NCBI GenBank assembly: GCA_022385805.1
Contig: MU277707.1
Location: 174,817 to 238,816, forward strand
DNA length: 64,000 nucleotides
From: Pilatotrama ljubarskyi
Taxonomy: Eukaryota; Basidiomycota; Agaricomycetes; Polyporales; Polyporaceae
Reading direction: 5' to 3'
Below, piece after piece: positions 20,196 to 31,022 of this stretch. A program made the translations under genes and the position numbers. The notes beneath the pieces are model-generated. The model made no database searches. It had not been told where the DNA came from and saw only the letters and a list, made by a program, of their open reading frames with translations. Position 1 is the first letter of the stretch, and each line of letters opens with the position of its first letter.

Positions 20196-21060
20196 ATGCT
20201 GTGCGCATGTTCACTGACATGCCCTGCCTGGCGTTAGTATCCCGCCCAACGCCTCCTTCCAATGTACCCCCGCCTTGCACGCCCGCAGTCCGTCGCACAA
20301 TTTGTGGACAACGTCCGCGCCGACCCGGCGGGGTGGAAGTCTCTCGTCCTAGCTCTGCGCATCGGTGGCGGTCTCAAGGCCAAACAGTACCTGAACATGG
20401 CCCAGGCGAGCGAAATCCTAATGCGCCCACTCCCCCATGGCGGTCAATCGACATCAGCGCGATGAAGTTCGACCTCAGGCCCAGATTGCTATACATGCGG
20501 CGCGAGAGCCTGTCTCTCGAGCGTTGCTTGTTCGACTCCGTCCGGGCTGTTTTCGACGTCGTGTGGTCATGCCCAGAGCTTGCTCGTCTTCAGATATTGT
20601 ATTGTGAAATCCGTAATGAGGCCCTGCGGATCATAAGGACGCACAGCTGTCCTCAGCGCGCAGCCGTAGAAACGCATTTGAGAAGTTAATCTACCTACGC
20701 ATCGAGGTACGCGCGTCTTCTCGGCTTTGAGTACACTTTCCTTGACACGCCGTACAGGGTCGACACATCGGTAGCCTCTCGACTCGGCTGTCAGGATGCG
20801 TGTTCGGTTCGGTCGTGACTCACTTGCAGATCAGGTTCACAGAGATGATCGCGGCCAGTGTGTCTTTCCATCTCCACGCGGGGCCCGACCTAATAACGCG
20901 ATCCGTGCTGGATCCTGCTGGAGAACCTCGCCACAACTCCTTCCCTGTTCTCGGTTTGTTCATAGTCATCGTATCCAAGTTCAGTCCCGCTATCGCCTAC
21001 ACCCCACCGACCTTGCTGCACTTGATCTCGAGGTATTGAGCTTCGAGGCCGAGCATGACT
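20196..21060 (+). pseudogene. F-box/LRR-like protein relic
   Basis: Pieces in more than one frame resemble the F-box-associated LRR proteins common in mushrooms. A short MPCLALVSR segment like the end of an F-box comes first. Then LARPQSVAQFVDNVRADPAGW at about 20275-20335, and in another frame RESLSLERCLFDSVRAVFDV with CPELARLQILYC at about 20500-20610. The pieces do not join by plausible GT-AG introns without frame changes, so I read the locus as decayed. It might instead be an intact gene with introns I did not resolve. Confidence 0.4.
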
Positions 21061-21479
21061 TCACAGGAAGTAGCTACGCCGGAGATGGGCCAGCGTTCTG
21101 CCAGAGACTAATGGGGAAGTAGTCTCCCCTAGGTGCTCTCCATCCAGGTGAGTCCGGGGTATCCCCTGAACTATGCGCTGCGTATATCGAAGCGTCATGG
21201 AGCCGGACGTGCGCGGACTCCTCAATTTTTTTCGTATACATCAATGGAGACTTGGCACCGTTTGATCGTGCAGGCATTGTGTAGCTTCGAATGGCCCTCT
21301 GACTTCTACCCCGTTTGGAACGAATAGTCGGGTTAGATGTATATCCTGTACGGTTCCCACGTTCACGCAGACGTGGCTGCTGCAGTCCCTGTACTACTCT
21401 TTCGAGGCATCCACGCACGGCTCCGAGGAACGTGTGGTATAGCATCGAGAAAATCTCGGGTGGTACGAGCAGAATCGAG
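21061..21479. other. intergenic stretch
   Basis: No gene seen between the F-box-like relic and the stop codon of the first SDR gene. Confidence 0.4.
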
Positions 21480-22914
21480 TTAAGCCGCACTGCGCTCTAG
21501 ATGCTTCAGCCATCCGCGCGCTCTGAAATCCTTGACGACGTCCTTCAGGGTGTCCGGGACCTTTCGCAGCTTGAGACCAAAAATACGCTCCGCCTTATCG
21601 TTCGCGAAGAACGGGTAGGGTGGTGCTGTCTCAGCCGACGACGCATCGAGTTTCTGGAGTCCAGGAAGGAGCTTCAGCTGCTCGGCGGCGAGCACTGGGC
21701 CAACCCAATGTCAGTAAGGCTCGCGACGTGTAACCGCGCTTTCGGCAGGAATGAATTGACTTACGCCAATCGTCCCACGTCACTAGTTCTGTACGCGTCG
21801 TCGCAGATCATCATCAACAAGGGACACGGATCCGTAGAGCAAGCACGACACGCACGGGAGTTTGATATAATGCGTTGCCCGCCCGCTTCCTGGACTTCGA
21901 GCGCCTTAATGAGCATCTCCGTGACGTCCCGGACGTCGACGTAGTTGAGACACTTCGGGGTGCGCTCCGCCGGCGGAGGAGTCGTGAAGAGCATGTTGTA
22001 CAAGTACAGGGGCGTAGCGGACATTGCCGCAGGGGATGGGAGGGTATCATCGGCCAAGGGCTGTTCGAGCAACAGGAGTCAGGGTCGGGATATGAACCGG
22101 CGGAGACTTGGACGCACTCCGAACACCCAGGACGGATTGATCATGCATAGATCGAAGCGAGCCTCGTTGTCGTGCTGCGTCATGAAGCCCCAAGCGGCTG
22201 TGGACGCGAGCTCGTGAGGATAGAACGCCAAGTAGATGGATGAGCGCACCTCGCTCGGCCAGCGTCTTGCTGGCGTCGTACTTAATCTGTCCGGGGGCAT
22301 TTCTGCCTTCTTCTTCTATCACTTTGACTGCGGCATCGTTCCAGTCTGCTTCGGTGTATACTCTCGGAAGGGCAATCGTGCTGCTCGCTATTCCCGCGAT
22401 GGAAGCGGTGATCACGACACGCTTCACCTCCGAACTTGTAGAATATTGGCGTGATCAACATCAAGAACGTGTCTACGACAGGACCGTGCAAGCTCACCGG
22501 AGAGCGCTCTTCAGAATCCCGATGGTTCCCTGCACGGCCGGCTGTATGTATGCTTCCGGGTCGTCGAGGGACGATGTGACGGGAGACGCCGTATGAACGA
22601 CACCGTCTGCGCCTTTGATGGCTTCATCAAAGGCACCCGGCTGAAGACGGCGTGTAGGCATGATTATGCACGCTTACAAGAGATTGCATCAAACGTACCT
22701 CTGTGATATCAGCGACGGTAAAGCTCTTGAAGCGTTCTTTCGCCTCGGGAAACTTGCGCGCAATGTGCTCGGCCAAAGCTTGGGCTTTGCCTTCGGACCG
22801 AACCGCGCCATGCACCGTGTATCCGCGAGCCAAGAGTTCATGGACGACCCACAGACCGATAAAGCCGTTGGCTCCGGTGACGAGGACCTTAGCGGGAGGC
22901 GAAATGGTAGGCAT
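21480..22914 (-). CDS. extended SDR, dihydroflavonol 4-reductase-like (paralogue A)
   Basis: NADPH-dependent ketone/aldehyde reductase of the DFR/GRE2-like extended short-chain dehydrogenase group, probably cytosolic. Seven exons (22699-22914, 22498-22640, 22250-22434, 22118-22197, 21856-22060, 21765-21782, 21480-21694) close to 353 residues. The nucleotide-binding motif VLVTGANGFIGLWVV is at residue 10, VVHTASPVTS follows, then RVVITASIAGIAS with the catalytic serine region. The catalytic YxxxK is YDASK (YDASKTLAE). NYVDVRDVTEM is the late family motif. The sixth exon is only 18 nt. It belongs to a set of paralogues with nearly the same intron positions (28.1, 31.0 and 44.7 kb), which points to local duplication. 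Substrate unknown. Confidence 0.93.
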
Positions 22915-22978
22915 TACAACTGGAACTTGTTAGGGAATCTGAGAGGCGATGGAGGGGAACGCTTGTACGACGATCCGC

Positions 22979-22984
22979 TTTATA
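22979..22984 (-). promoter_or_regulatory. TATA box of SDR paralogue A
   Basis: TATAAA on the minus strand, 65 bp upstream of the start codon at 22914. Confidence 0.55.
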
Positions 22985-24085
22985 CCAGCAGAGATGGCAT
23001 ACAGTGACGGCCGTAAGAGTATGTCACGAGTACTGGTCGCGTCGAGAGAGATCACTCATTACGAACGGCATCACCAGCGAGAACTCTCGCGTATTTCGAA
23101 CTCTTACTGACAGTCAGCCGGCGTGACGTCCGAGGGCAACGCCATGCGCGGCGAGCGTCATGCCGCGGTATACCGCAGGGGACTGTGCAATGCCTCAGTC
23201 ATCCTTCGCGGCAAATGCGGCTCTTGTGGCTGCAAGCGAAGGTGAGTAATCAATTTGATAAGGATGCGGACGGCCTGCTCACGTTTGCAAGGGTGGCAGC
23301 TGGAGGTACTTACTCGTGCGGCCTGGCTCCGAGCTCGGGAATGGTACATGTCGAGATATCTGGGGATGCTGGGAAGTGTACAGGATGTAAGGAATCTCGA
23401 CTTCCCTGCTTGGTTGGTTTTGGTGTTAGCATCCTGGTTAGTGTTCGAGTGGGTATGCAGTGAGTCCGTACTCGTTTTGCCAAATCTTACGGCATTCCGG
23501 CTCGAAGCTAAGCCAGTAAACCACACTGGCGGCATGCGCGTGAAAGATTTCCGGGATATACGCTGCACGTGGTCGGGATCAGCACTTAGGCAAATGATCA
23601 CTTGAGCGATGTGCACTCTCGAGGATTCATGTACCTGTATGATAAGGGTGAGGTGTAGCTATAGGCACTGCTCCGGTCCCGGGCCACAGCCACGCGGAGG
23701 GTGGGCGTCGCCATAACAGATGGGCTTACCTGGTACGGGACCCGAGATAGAACTCCGATATTCACAGTTCAGGTTCCGCAAGTCCAACAAGGCAGCAACA
23801 ATGAGTAGCCGTCGTTCTCATTACTATCGACGTGTGCCGCTGCCATTGACCGAGAGGATCAGGCTCTTCTCCACTTTCGCTCAATAGTTCACCAGAGCCG
23901 AACTCATGTTACTCGCCACATAGCGGTGGTAAGTTCATGTCCACTTGTTATCCTCGCGGACGTTTTACCCGATCGCCGTCAATGTTTACAGATGGCCCAG
24001 CACATCTGGTAAGTGAGTACATCGAGAGAAGCTACCGAGAGCTCTCAGTTGACGGGTATCTAGCATATAGACGGATAGGAGATGT
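22985..24085. other. intergenic stretch
   Basis: No recognisable gene. Frames at 23158-23616 on both strands are open but motif-free. Confidence 0.4.
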
Positions 24086-25292
24086 TCAGGCGCTCTTCTT
24101 ATCCGCCTTCAGCTTCTGCACGTACTCCTTCACTAGCGGGCTGTCTTTCACCCACTCGCGGTACGTTTTTGCCTCAGGATAGATGGACAACGTCTGTTGC
24201 TTATCCTGCAGATGACCAGGACGCATCAGCATCGCCCAAGACCCCCATCCAGCATGGGAAACACGTACCCGGACGCCGCTGGCGGGCCCTGCCCGCCTCA
24301 CGAACTCCCAGGAGAGGTACATCAGCTCAGCAGCGGGATGGTCAGCGTACCGGGACGCCTCAAATTGCTCTGGGGTAAGTTCGACCGCCAGGCTTGCCTT
24401 CTCGCCCGTCGCCTCGGAGAACTGCTTTGCGATGTCGCGCAGAGTGAGGTAGTCGACGACGGTCTTGATCTTCTCGCCTGAGCCAAGCTCCGTTAGCATA
24501 CCGGATAGAGGCGTGGGTGCGCGCACGCGGCGTCACGTACCGGTGTACTTCTCGGGCTCGCGGAAGGCAGGAACTACCAGCCCGCCGAGATCGGCGACAC
24601 TGAAGGCGAAGATGGGCACGTCCGGCAGGAAGCCGACGGACCAGTTGAAGCCCTTCTCCTCGTCGTAACTTGGCGCGAAGAAGCTCGTCCAGAAGTTCTC
24701 TGCAGCAATAAGCGTGGGCGTTAGCTTCGCGGCTCCCTCGCGTGCGTCGCACAGACAGCGTGTCAGATACCGCTCACCATAGTACATCGGGATGTACACG
24801 AATGTGTACGGGATCCCGCTCGCGATGATGCGGTCTTCGATGAGCGCCTTGCTGCGCCACGAGATCGCTGCGCACTCGCCCTCGCGACCCTCCACGGTAC
24901 TCCATACCAGGTGCTTCACGCCCGCGCGCACGGCGGCGTCGACGATATTGCGCCCATGTAGCTGCTCGCCCTCGAACCCGTGCACATAGAACTGCGTTAC
25001 GCCGAAAACCCCCCAGGCGCCCTCGAACGCTGCCGAGGTCTCGTCGAGCGAAGATAGGTCCGCCTTTACAACCTCCACCCCCCTCGCGGCGAGCGCCTGC
25101 GCCGCGGGTGAAGTAGGATCGCGCGTGATCGCGCGGACGGAGAAAGTCTCGGGCTGCTTCAAGAGGAAGTTCACGACAGACGAGCCCTGCCTGAGTTCGT
25201 AGGCAACATCAGTTCTGGTGAGTTGAACGCCTCCGCGAGTGAGATGATGCGCACTGTCCGGTCGCGCCAGTTACTGCAATGAGCTTGGGCAT
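24086..25292 (-). CDS. NmrA-like NAD(P)-binding protein
   Basis: Atypical SDR of the NmrA family. Members are either NADP sensors acting on transcription (Aspergillus NmrA) or isoflavone-reductase-like enzymes. Four exons (25255-25292, 24541-25190, 24269-24477, 24086-24205) close to 338 residues. The first exon encodes the glycine motif MPKLIAVTGATGQ, whose last codon is split by the intron and completed as QGSSVVNFLL. Then come VRAITRDPTSPAAQALA, VEVVKADLSS, AWGVFGVTQFY and VKHLVWSTVEG, all typical NmrA landmarks. The usual SDR YxxxK is replaced, as normal for NmrA proteins, so catalysis is uncertain. The C-terminal part (LTLRDIAKQFSEATGEK) fits the substrate lobe. It sits next to the SDR paralogues. 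Confidence 0.92.
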
Positions 25293-26418
25293 GGCGTTGA
25301 GATTTATGCAACTTCTCGGTAAGAAGACGCGTATGAAGATGTGGGGAAGGGAGTATATGGTCGAGATGTGCAGATCACAGGAGTCAGGATGTCGAGATAG
25401 CAAATCCCCTTGACCTTCACCTTGCCAAGCCAGCGTGCCATCAGCCCGATCTAACTGGTTCGCGTTCTCAGCTTTCCACCCCAGAAAACATACCCCATGC
25501 CGCGATCAAGAGAGATATGTCGGACAAGGATCAGATTAGCCCTATCGCGGGATTGTGCGTGCCGCTACGGTCGCGCGAGTCCTTCGCATTTTGGTTTCGC
25601 TCTGGCTGTCAAATCAGGCGTTCTTCGAGCCTCACATGAAGCTATCGGAACGATTCCGTCAAGCTACCACTGCACACTGACTATGTATAGCTTCAGCGAC
25701 AGGCTAGCTGCGCCAATTCGGCATTCTGAGGCACGTCCGTTGACGAATGCTGTTTGTCCGATCCTACCGCCGGCTCTCTGGGGTATGCATGGCGTCATAA
25801 CCCTCAACCTGGTCAATTCGCGTGCGCTATTGGACGCTGCTGCCGCTCATGCGACCACGACAGGACAGGACAAGACCAGGAGAATGTGTGCTTGCGGAAG
25901 CAATCCTGCACTGCCACAGGGGTTCGGCGTGGCATTATGCCTGGGACCTGACTCGCTCAGATTAGCCCCGAACTTCTCGCGAGTGGTTGGGCCTTCGCAT
26001 ATTCCGTCTTTACCATGAGGGTTTCGTGATACTATTCGTTGCAGCCAGTGAGCCTCTTCGCCAAGCAGCAGCAGGCGCGCCGTTCCTGACAACCCACTTC
26101 CCGTCACACGGCCCGGAACGTGGACTGCTGGCCTCGTGGGGGCCGGGACCGCCAGCGTGGACGTCATCCAAAGTTTCCGCCTCCAGAATCCTGCCACCTG
26201 TAGGTATGTCTCAAAGCTTTTTGTCAGGGCCGTCTCAACGTTTCAACCTAAGTGGAAGGCTGCTCCCCGTTGCATGGAGCCCCCCCGGGCGCGATTTTCT
26301 CGGCTCAAGTAATCCTGCTGGAGTATAACATGGACGCTTCCCGAGTTTGTGCAGACGGTCTTCGCCCTCGCTCCCTAAGCTCTTGCCCCCCGTCCTTCTC
26401 AAACTCCCAGAAGCCATC
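25293..26418. other. intergenic stretch
   Basis: Divergent upstream region of the NmrA-like and DUF6533 genes. I see no further gene; the 173-codon plus-strand frame at 25497-26018 has no motif. Confidence 0.4.
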
Positions 26419-27835
26419 ATGTCGGGCATGTACGAGGTCAGCCAGATCGCCGCCGCGTCGTTGGGCGCCGATCCGGCCACGACCGAGATGATCGCGACCG
26501 CGTTCAATCTTCTGCATGTACTGCAGGTATACACGTCCTCCATGGTGCGTTTTACGTCCCTCTTTGGAATGCCGGCTCTTGTGCTGACCATTGCGCTTTT
26601 GCAGATGGCGGTCGCTGTCTGGGACTGGCTATCGTGCTTGAGGCGTGAGTCTACGCATGTCGATGCCTTACTCGTGCACTAACTGTAGCGTATGTCGCAC
26701 AGTGGAGTGGGATGTTATCTGGAGGACACGCTGGTCGCCGATCAAGGTTCTCTATCTGTGGACAAGATACTATGGTGAGTGGAGCCTTCGAAGCTGCTCG
26801 CAGGCTAACTCAGATCTGCGAGTACAACGGGACTGATCGCATCTCGCAGGGTTGCTGGCTTTCTCCCTGAACCTCTGGTTATTCAACTCCAACTTCACGG
26901 TTGAGCAGTGCAAGACGCTCCATTACCTGATCGCGGCGACGTGCATGTGGGTGACCCTGGGTTCTGGTGAGGGCTATTCGTGTGCAAGTTGTTGGTCACG
27001 TCGCTCATGGCGACATGCAGAGGTCATCCTTGCAATGCGCACTTATGCTTTCCTCGGACGCAAGAGGTGGACGGCGATTATCTTGACAGCAATGCTTGTC
27101 GGTGAAACGGCGTACTTGCTGTTCGTCTCTATCGCGGGCGTGAAGCAGACGATTCTCCCGGTCGTCGACAAGGGTCCTTGCACGGCGACCGACGCCCCTG
27201 GGAAACACATCGTCTCCGGATACTGGCTGGCGCCCGTTGCGTTCGACCTCTTCTGCACGTTCCTCACTCTGTGGAAGGTAAGCCATCATCCGTCGCGCCG
27301 GACGCTATGGGTAATTGAGTGTCCTCATTGTAGGTCACGACACTGCAAGCGAGGGGATCCCTCCTTGTGAAGGTCTTCGTCAGCGAGGGCCTGTTCTACT
27401 TCCTCTCCGTCTCCGGCGTCAACGTCCTTAACGCCATCTTCATGTTCCAGTCCAATGTGAACATCCAGAACATCAACTGTACGCCCTTCCGCGCTCGTCC
27501 CTCCTCTCGCGCCCTTCTGACAGCGCATGCACTTCGCAGCCTTCCTTTCGCTCATTCTGACGCAGGTCCTCTGCTGCCGGCTCGTGCTGAACCTGCGTTC
27601 GCAAGGCAAGGCCGGCGTCTCGCACACGTCGCACTCCGTTCCCAAGGTGAACCCTCCGGCGATCGGGCGACCGTCAGAAGCGTTGGACACGGTGAACATC
27701 CCCCTGGAACGCTTCAATGAGCCTTGGGATGAGACGAAGAGCTACGAGCATGGCGGTGTGAAGGTCCAGGTTGAGGTCGAGCGCGATATCGAGAGCGGAC
27801 GCTCTTCCTGCGACCCTCCCAGTCGCAGTTCATGA
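26419..27835 (+). CDS. DUF6533 multi-pass membrane protein
   Basis: Mushroom-specific membrane protein with an N-terminal DUF6533 segment, function unknown. Seven exons (26419-26526, 26605-26644, 26703-26774, 26850-26966, 27021-27277, 27334-27478, 27540-27835) close to 344 residues. The DUF6533 signature here reads WDWLSCLRRLEWDVIW with RWSPIKVLYLWTRYY, where relatives have D-x-x-x-T-x-x-x-E-V-x-x-x-W. About six to seven hydrophobic helices follow (for example GLLAFSLNLWLF, TAIILTAMLVGETAYLLFV, YWLAPVAFDLFCTFLTLW, LFYFLSVSGVNVLNAIFMF, AFLSLILTQVLCCRLVL). The last 70 residues are hydrophilic and probably cytosolic. The usual Glu-to-Trp spacing is kept but the leading Asp-His motif is altered. 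A second family member lies at 58.5 kb. Confidence 0.88.
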
Positions 27836-28095
27836 AGGTCCTGTGTGCGGACGTGGGGCCGACTTCGCATAATGTTAGGGGTTAAAGTGTGCTGAGTGAC
27901 CGCGCGGTTCATGTCGTACTGGGTCAATGTATCTCTACCTCGCTGGCTCGGGACGAGGTCGATCGCGGCAGGTGCGCTAGTAACGGATCGATACTTTGTT
28001 CCAAACTTTGTTCCATTGGAACCACCACCACTAAGCTGTGAGCAACGTACTGGGGTGCGGTACAACACCGTCGAATCATTGTGTATACTCGGGTT

Positions 28096-29554
28096 CTAGT
28101 CCTCGAAGTGATTCAGCCATCCACGAGACTGGAGGTCCTCTACGATATCCTTCGCCGTCTCTTGGACGCTTCGATACTTGACGCCGAGGACGCGCTTCGA
28201 CTTCTCGTTCGAGAAGGCCACTATAGGCTCTGCGGAAGCCGCAGGCATCGCATCAACCTTCTTCAGGCCGGGGAGCTGGTTCACCTCCGCGGCCGCGGAG
28301 ACTGGGTAGAGGATACAGTCAGCCTTCGAAGGGGTAGTGGTGTGTTGACGGTCTGCTCACGCAAATCCTCCCAGGTGATTACCCCTGTTTACGCGTTTAC
28401 AAGTTCAGGATGGGTCAGAGAAGCGTTGGAAGACATGGGGCCAATGGGACGTACCAGCGCCGAGGATGAATCGTTCGCCTCCTGCTTGCTCCAGCTCTAG
28501 GGCTCTTACGTGCATCTCGGCGACGTCACGCACATCGACGTAATTGATGCGCTTCGGGAAGCGCTCTGCTGGCGGTGGCACCTCGAAGATCTGCTTGTAC
28601 ATCCAGAGAGCGCTGAGTGGCAACGCGGAGGGCGACGCGAGTGTATCGTCCGCGACAGGCTGCGTGACGTGTAGTCAGTACCGAGGCATCTGCAATAGTT
28701 ATGGAGGGATCATGGTCAGAAGGTGTTCATACCCCTAGCACCCAGACCGGGTTGATTACGCTCAAGTCGAACTTGACCTTGGTTTTGTGGTCCTGCATGA
28801 ACGTCCAGGCAGCTAGATATTCACTTTTCAGAACATCTGCTACAGTGCTAAAGGGGCTGTTCACGAGTCACCTCGCTCGGCCAGCGTCTTGCTAGCATCG
28901 TATTTGATGACGTTCGGCGCGTTCTTGCCTTTATCTTCGAGCGCTTTGACAGCGGGGTCGTTCCAAGTCTCCTCTGTATAAGTGCCGGTCGGGGTATCTA
29001 GGAAGAAGCCACTCGCTATCGCAGAGACGGAGGACGTTATAACAACGCGCTTCACGTTCTCACTGGGCCCAGTACACTCAGTACGTTTGTCCGAGGGATG
29101 GCAGGAAAACGGGCCCGACTTACCCGCGGTGGAGCGTACTCTTCAGGAGGACCAATGTTCCGTCCACAGCCGGACGTACGTACGTGTCAGGTTCATCCAG
29201 ATCACTTCTGGTGGACGTCACAGGTGAAGCGGTGTGGACGACACCCTGTACGCCTTTGACAGCCTCATCGAATGCGCCATCCTGTTCTTACGTATGAGTA
29301 TCACCAAATCTCACTCATGATCACTACTACAAGCCTACCGCTGTGATATCCGGGACTACAAAGACCGTGAGACGCAGAGGAGCATCGGGGAGCTTGCGCG
29401 TGATGATGCTAACGAGGAGCTCAGATTTGTCCGTGGTGCGGACTGCGGCGTGTACTGAGTAGCCCTTGCCGAGTAGCTCGAGAACGACCCATAGCCCGAT
29501 ATATCCGTTGGCCCCGGTCACGAGCACGGTGGCTGGCGGGGAGATGGTAGGCAT
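28096..29554 (-). CDS. extended SDR, dihydroflavonol 4-reductase-like (paralogue B)
   Basis: Second DFR-like reductase. Seven exons (29339-29554, 29124-29281, 28872-29062, 28733-28812, 28455-28659, 28361-28384, 28096-28301) close to 359 residues. The motifs match paralogue A: VLVTGANGYIGLWVV, VVHTASPVTS, RVVITSSVSAIAS, YDASKTLAERG with the catalytic Tyr and Lys, and NYVDVRDVAEM. First exon (216 nt), fourth exon (80 nt) and fifth exon (205 nt) have the same lengths as in A, and the sixth is a 24-nt micro-exon, so A and B descend from one gene. Exon 2 carries five extra residues (STRSD after the ASPVT motif). Substrate unknown. Confidence 0.93.
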
Positions 29555-29764
29555 TGAGCTTCATTGTTGGACGAAATATTAGCTGAGTATTGGCATTCTA
29601 GTCGATCAGTGCCATACTCGTGGACGTTGGACTCCAAGTCCGAGTTGAGAGGAGGTTGGCTAAGGCGTGAGCGGGAATCTGAGTGAGTGAGTGAGTGATG
29701 ATTCGACAGTACGTAGCTGACACACCCGGCGGGGAGCTACGTTCCAGCTCGGAAGTGAACGGAA

Positions 29765-29778
29765 TAACCCTAACCCTA
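29765..29778. repeat. interstitial telomere-like repeat
   Basis: TAACCCTAACCCTA, just over two units of the fungal telomere repeat (TTAGGG), lies in the region between paralogue B and the phosphotransferase-like gene. Confidence 0.5.
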
Positions 29779-29878
29779 GCTCTGTACGCATGCTGCAGTG
29801 CTTCGACCCCGCCGATCGTTCTCTTCCGTCTTCCGTCTCCTCTGCTCTTACGCGCACCGTGGCATCAGCTCTTTCGCC

Positions 29879-30782
29879 ATGTCAAGAGAGTACGACAGCA
29901 ATATGGGCTCAGGAGTAACGCTGACCCTCGAAGAAGTCCTGTCCCCCTTCTGGACGTCAACTGAACTGAACAACTTCGGCAGGCCATCAAAGCCGTATAA
30001 CGACATGTACATCTCCAGTCGCTCCGTCCGGGCAATAGAGAAACGGAGTACCAATGGTCGTTCGATACGGCTCTGAGGTCACATTTATAGAGGCTGAAGT
30101 GACGACCTTCGTGGCGCAAAACACCTCTTTCCGAGTCCCCAAGGTCTACGCCACATTCACAGAAAGAACTGCGGGCGGCACCATCATCAACTACATCGTC
30201 GAGGAACGCATCCCGGGAGATAGTCTGGAACACATCATTCCGTCGCTCGACGCCGCCACCCTCGAATCTATCGCCTCTGATATATCCCAGGTCTTCTTCG
30301 AGCTCTCCAAGTTGAGCGGTATGCGAAGTCGTCTTGGACCCATCCGGGGCCCATGGAGGAACCCGCACTTTTACCCGCTTCTCAAGGTTGATCCGTGCGA
30401 TGAGGGCGACGCAAGGACGACACAGTCCTTCCTCGAATATGTCCTCAGGCCTATATACACCACGGAAACCGAGACCACCCGTGCAGAGACCGCCTGCTTT
30501 CTTGAATGTTTCGACCTTACGCGGCCGCCAATATTCTCTCACGGAGACCTTCGGCCAGGGAACATCATGGTAGAGAACGGCCATGTCACGGGCATTGTCG
30601 ACTGGGAGGGAGCAGGGTGGTACCCCTACTTCTGGGACTCGTTCGTTCTGCACCATAGTCGGCTGCAGCTGATACGACAGCGTCATTGGTGGGAGGTCGT
30701 ACCTACTCTCTGCGAGCCCTACTACTCTGAAGAGGCCCGCCATTTCTTCCGATTCTGGTCGGCGGCAGTGCGCTCTGTGTGA
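29879..30782 (+). CDS. phosphotransferase (APH)-like protein, apparent frameshift near its start
   Basis: Small-molecule kinase fold of the APH/choline kinase type. The main frame from ATG 30054 gives 242 residues. It carries VVRYGSEVTFIEAEVTTFVA (N-lobe), the catalytic loop FSHGDLRPGNIMV with the HxDxxxxN residues, and the metal-binding GIVDWEGAGWYPYF. An upstream frame from 29879 (MSREYDSNMGSGVTLTLEEV to SSRSVRAIEKR) looks like the missing N-terminus, but it is out of phase with the main frame. The change falls at about 30040-30050 and no intron fits. Either one base has been gained or lost, or translation begins at 30054 and the N-lobe is shortened. Substrate unknown; not necessarily linked to antibiotics. 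Confidence 0.75.
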
Positions 30783-31022
30783 TGTTGCAGGTGTGTTGCC
30801 ACTTAGCTACGTCAACCCCAGGATACGTTGTTGACAATCGAAGTCATGTTGAACCTGGCGAAATAGCGCGTTCTGTGTATTTCGGCGAGGACGAGCTGAC
30901 TCGGTGGCACTGGATGTCGCTAAGCGGTTCCTTGCAAATCTGGTCAGTACAGTAGTTCGGAGACCCGAACAGACAAAGGATTCGCGCATCCTGAGACGCA
31001 TCACCGTCATCGCTCGTCCGTC

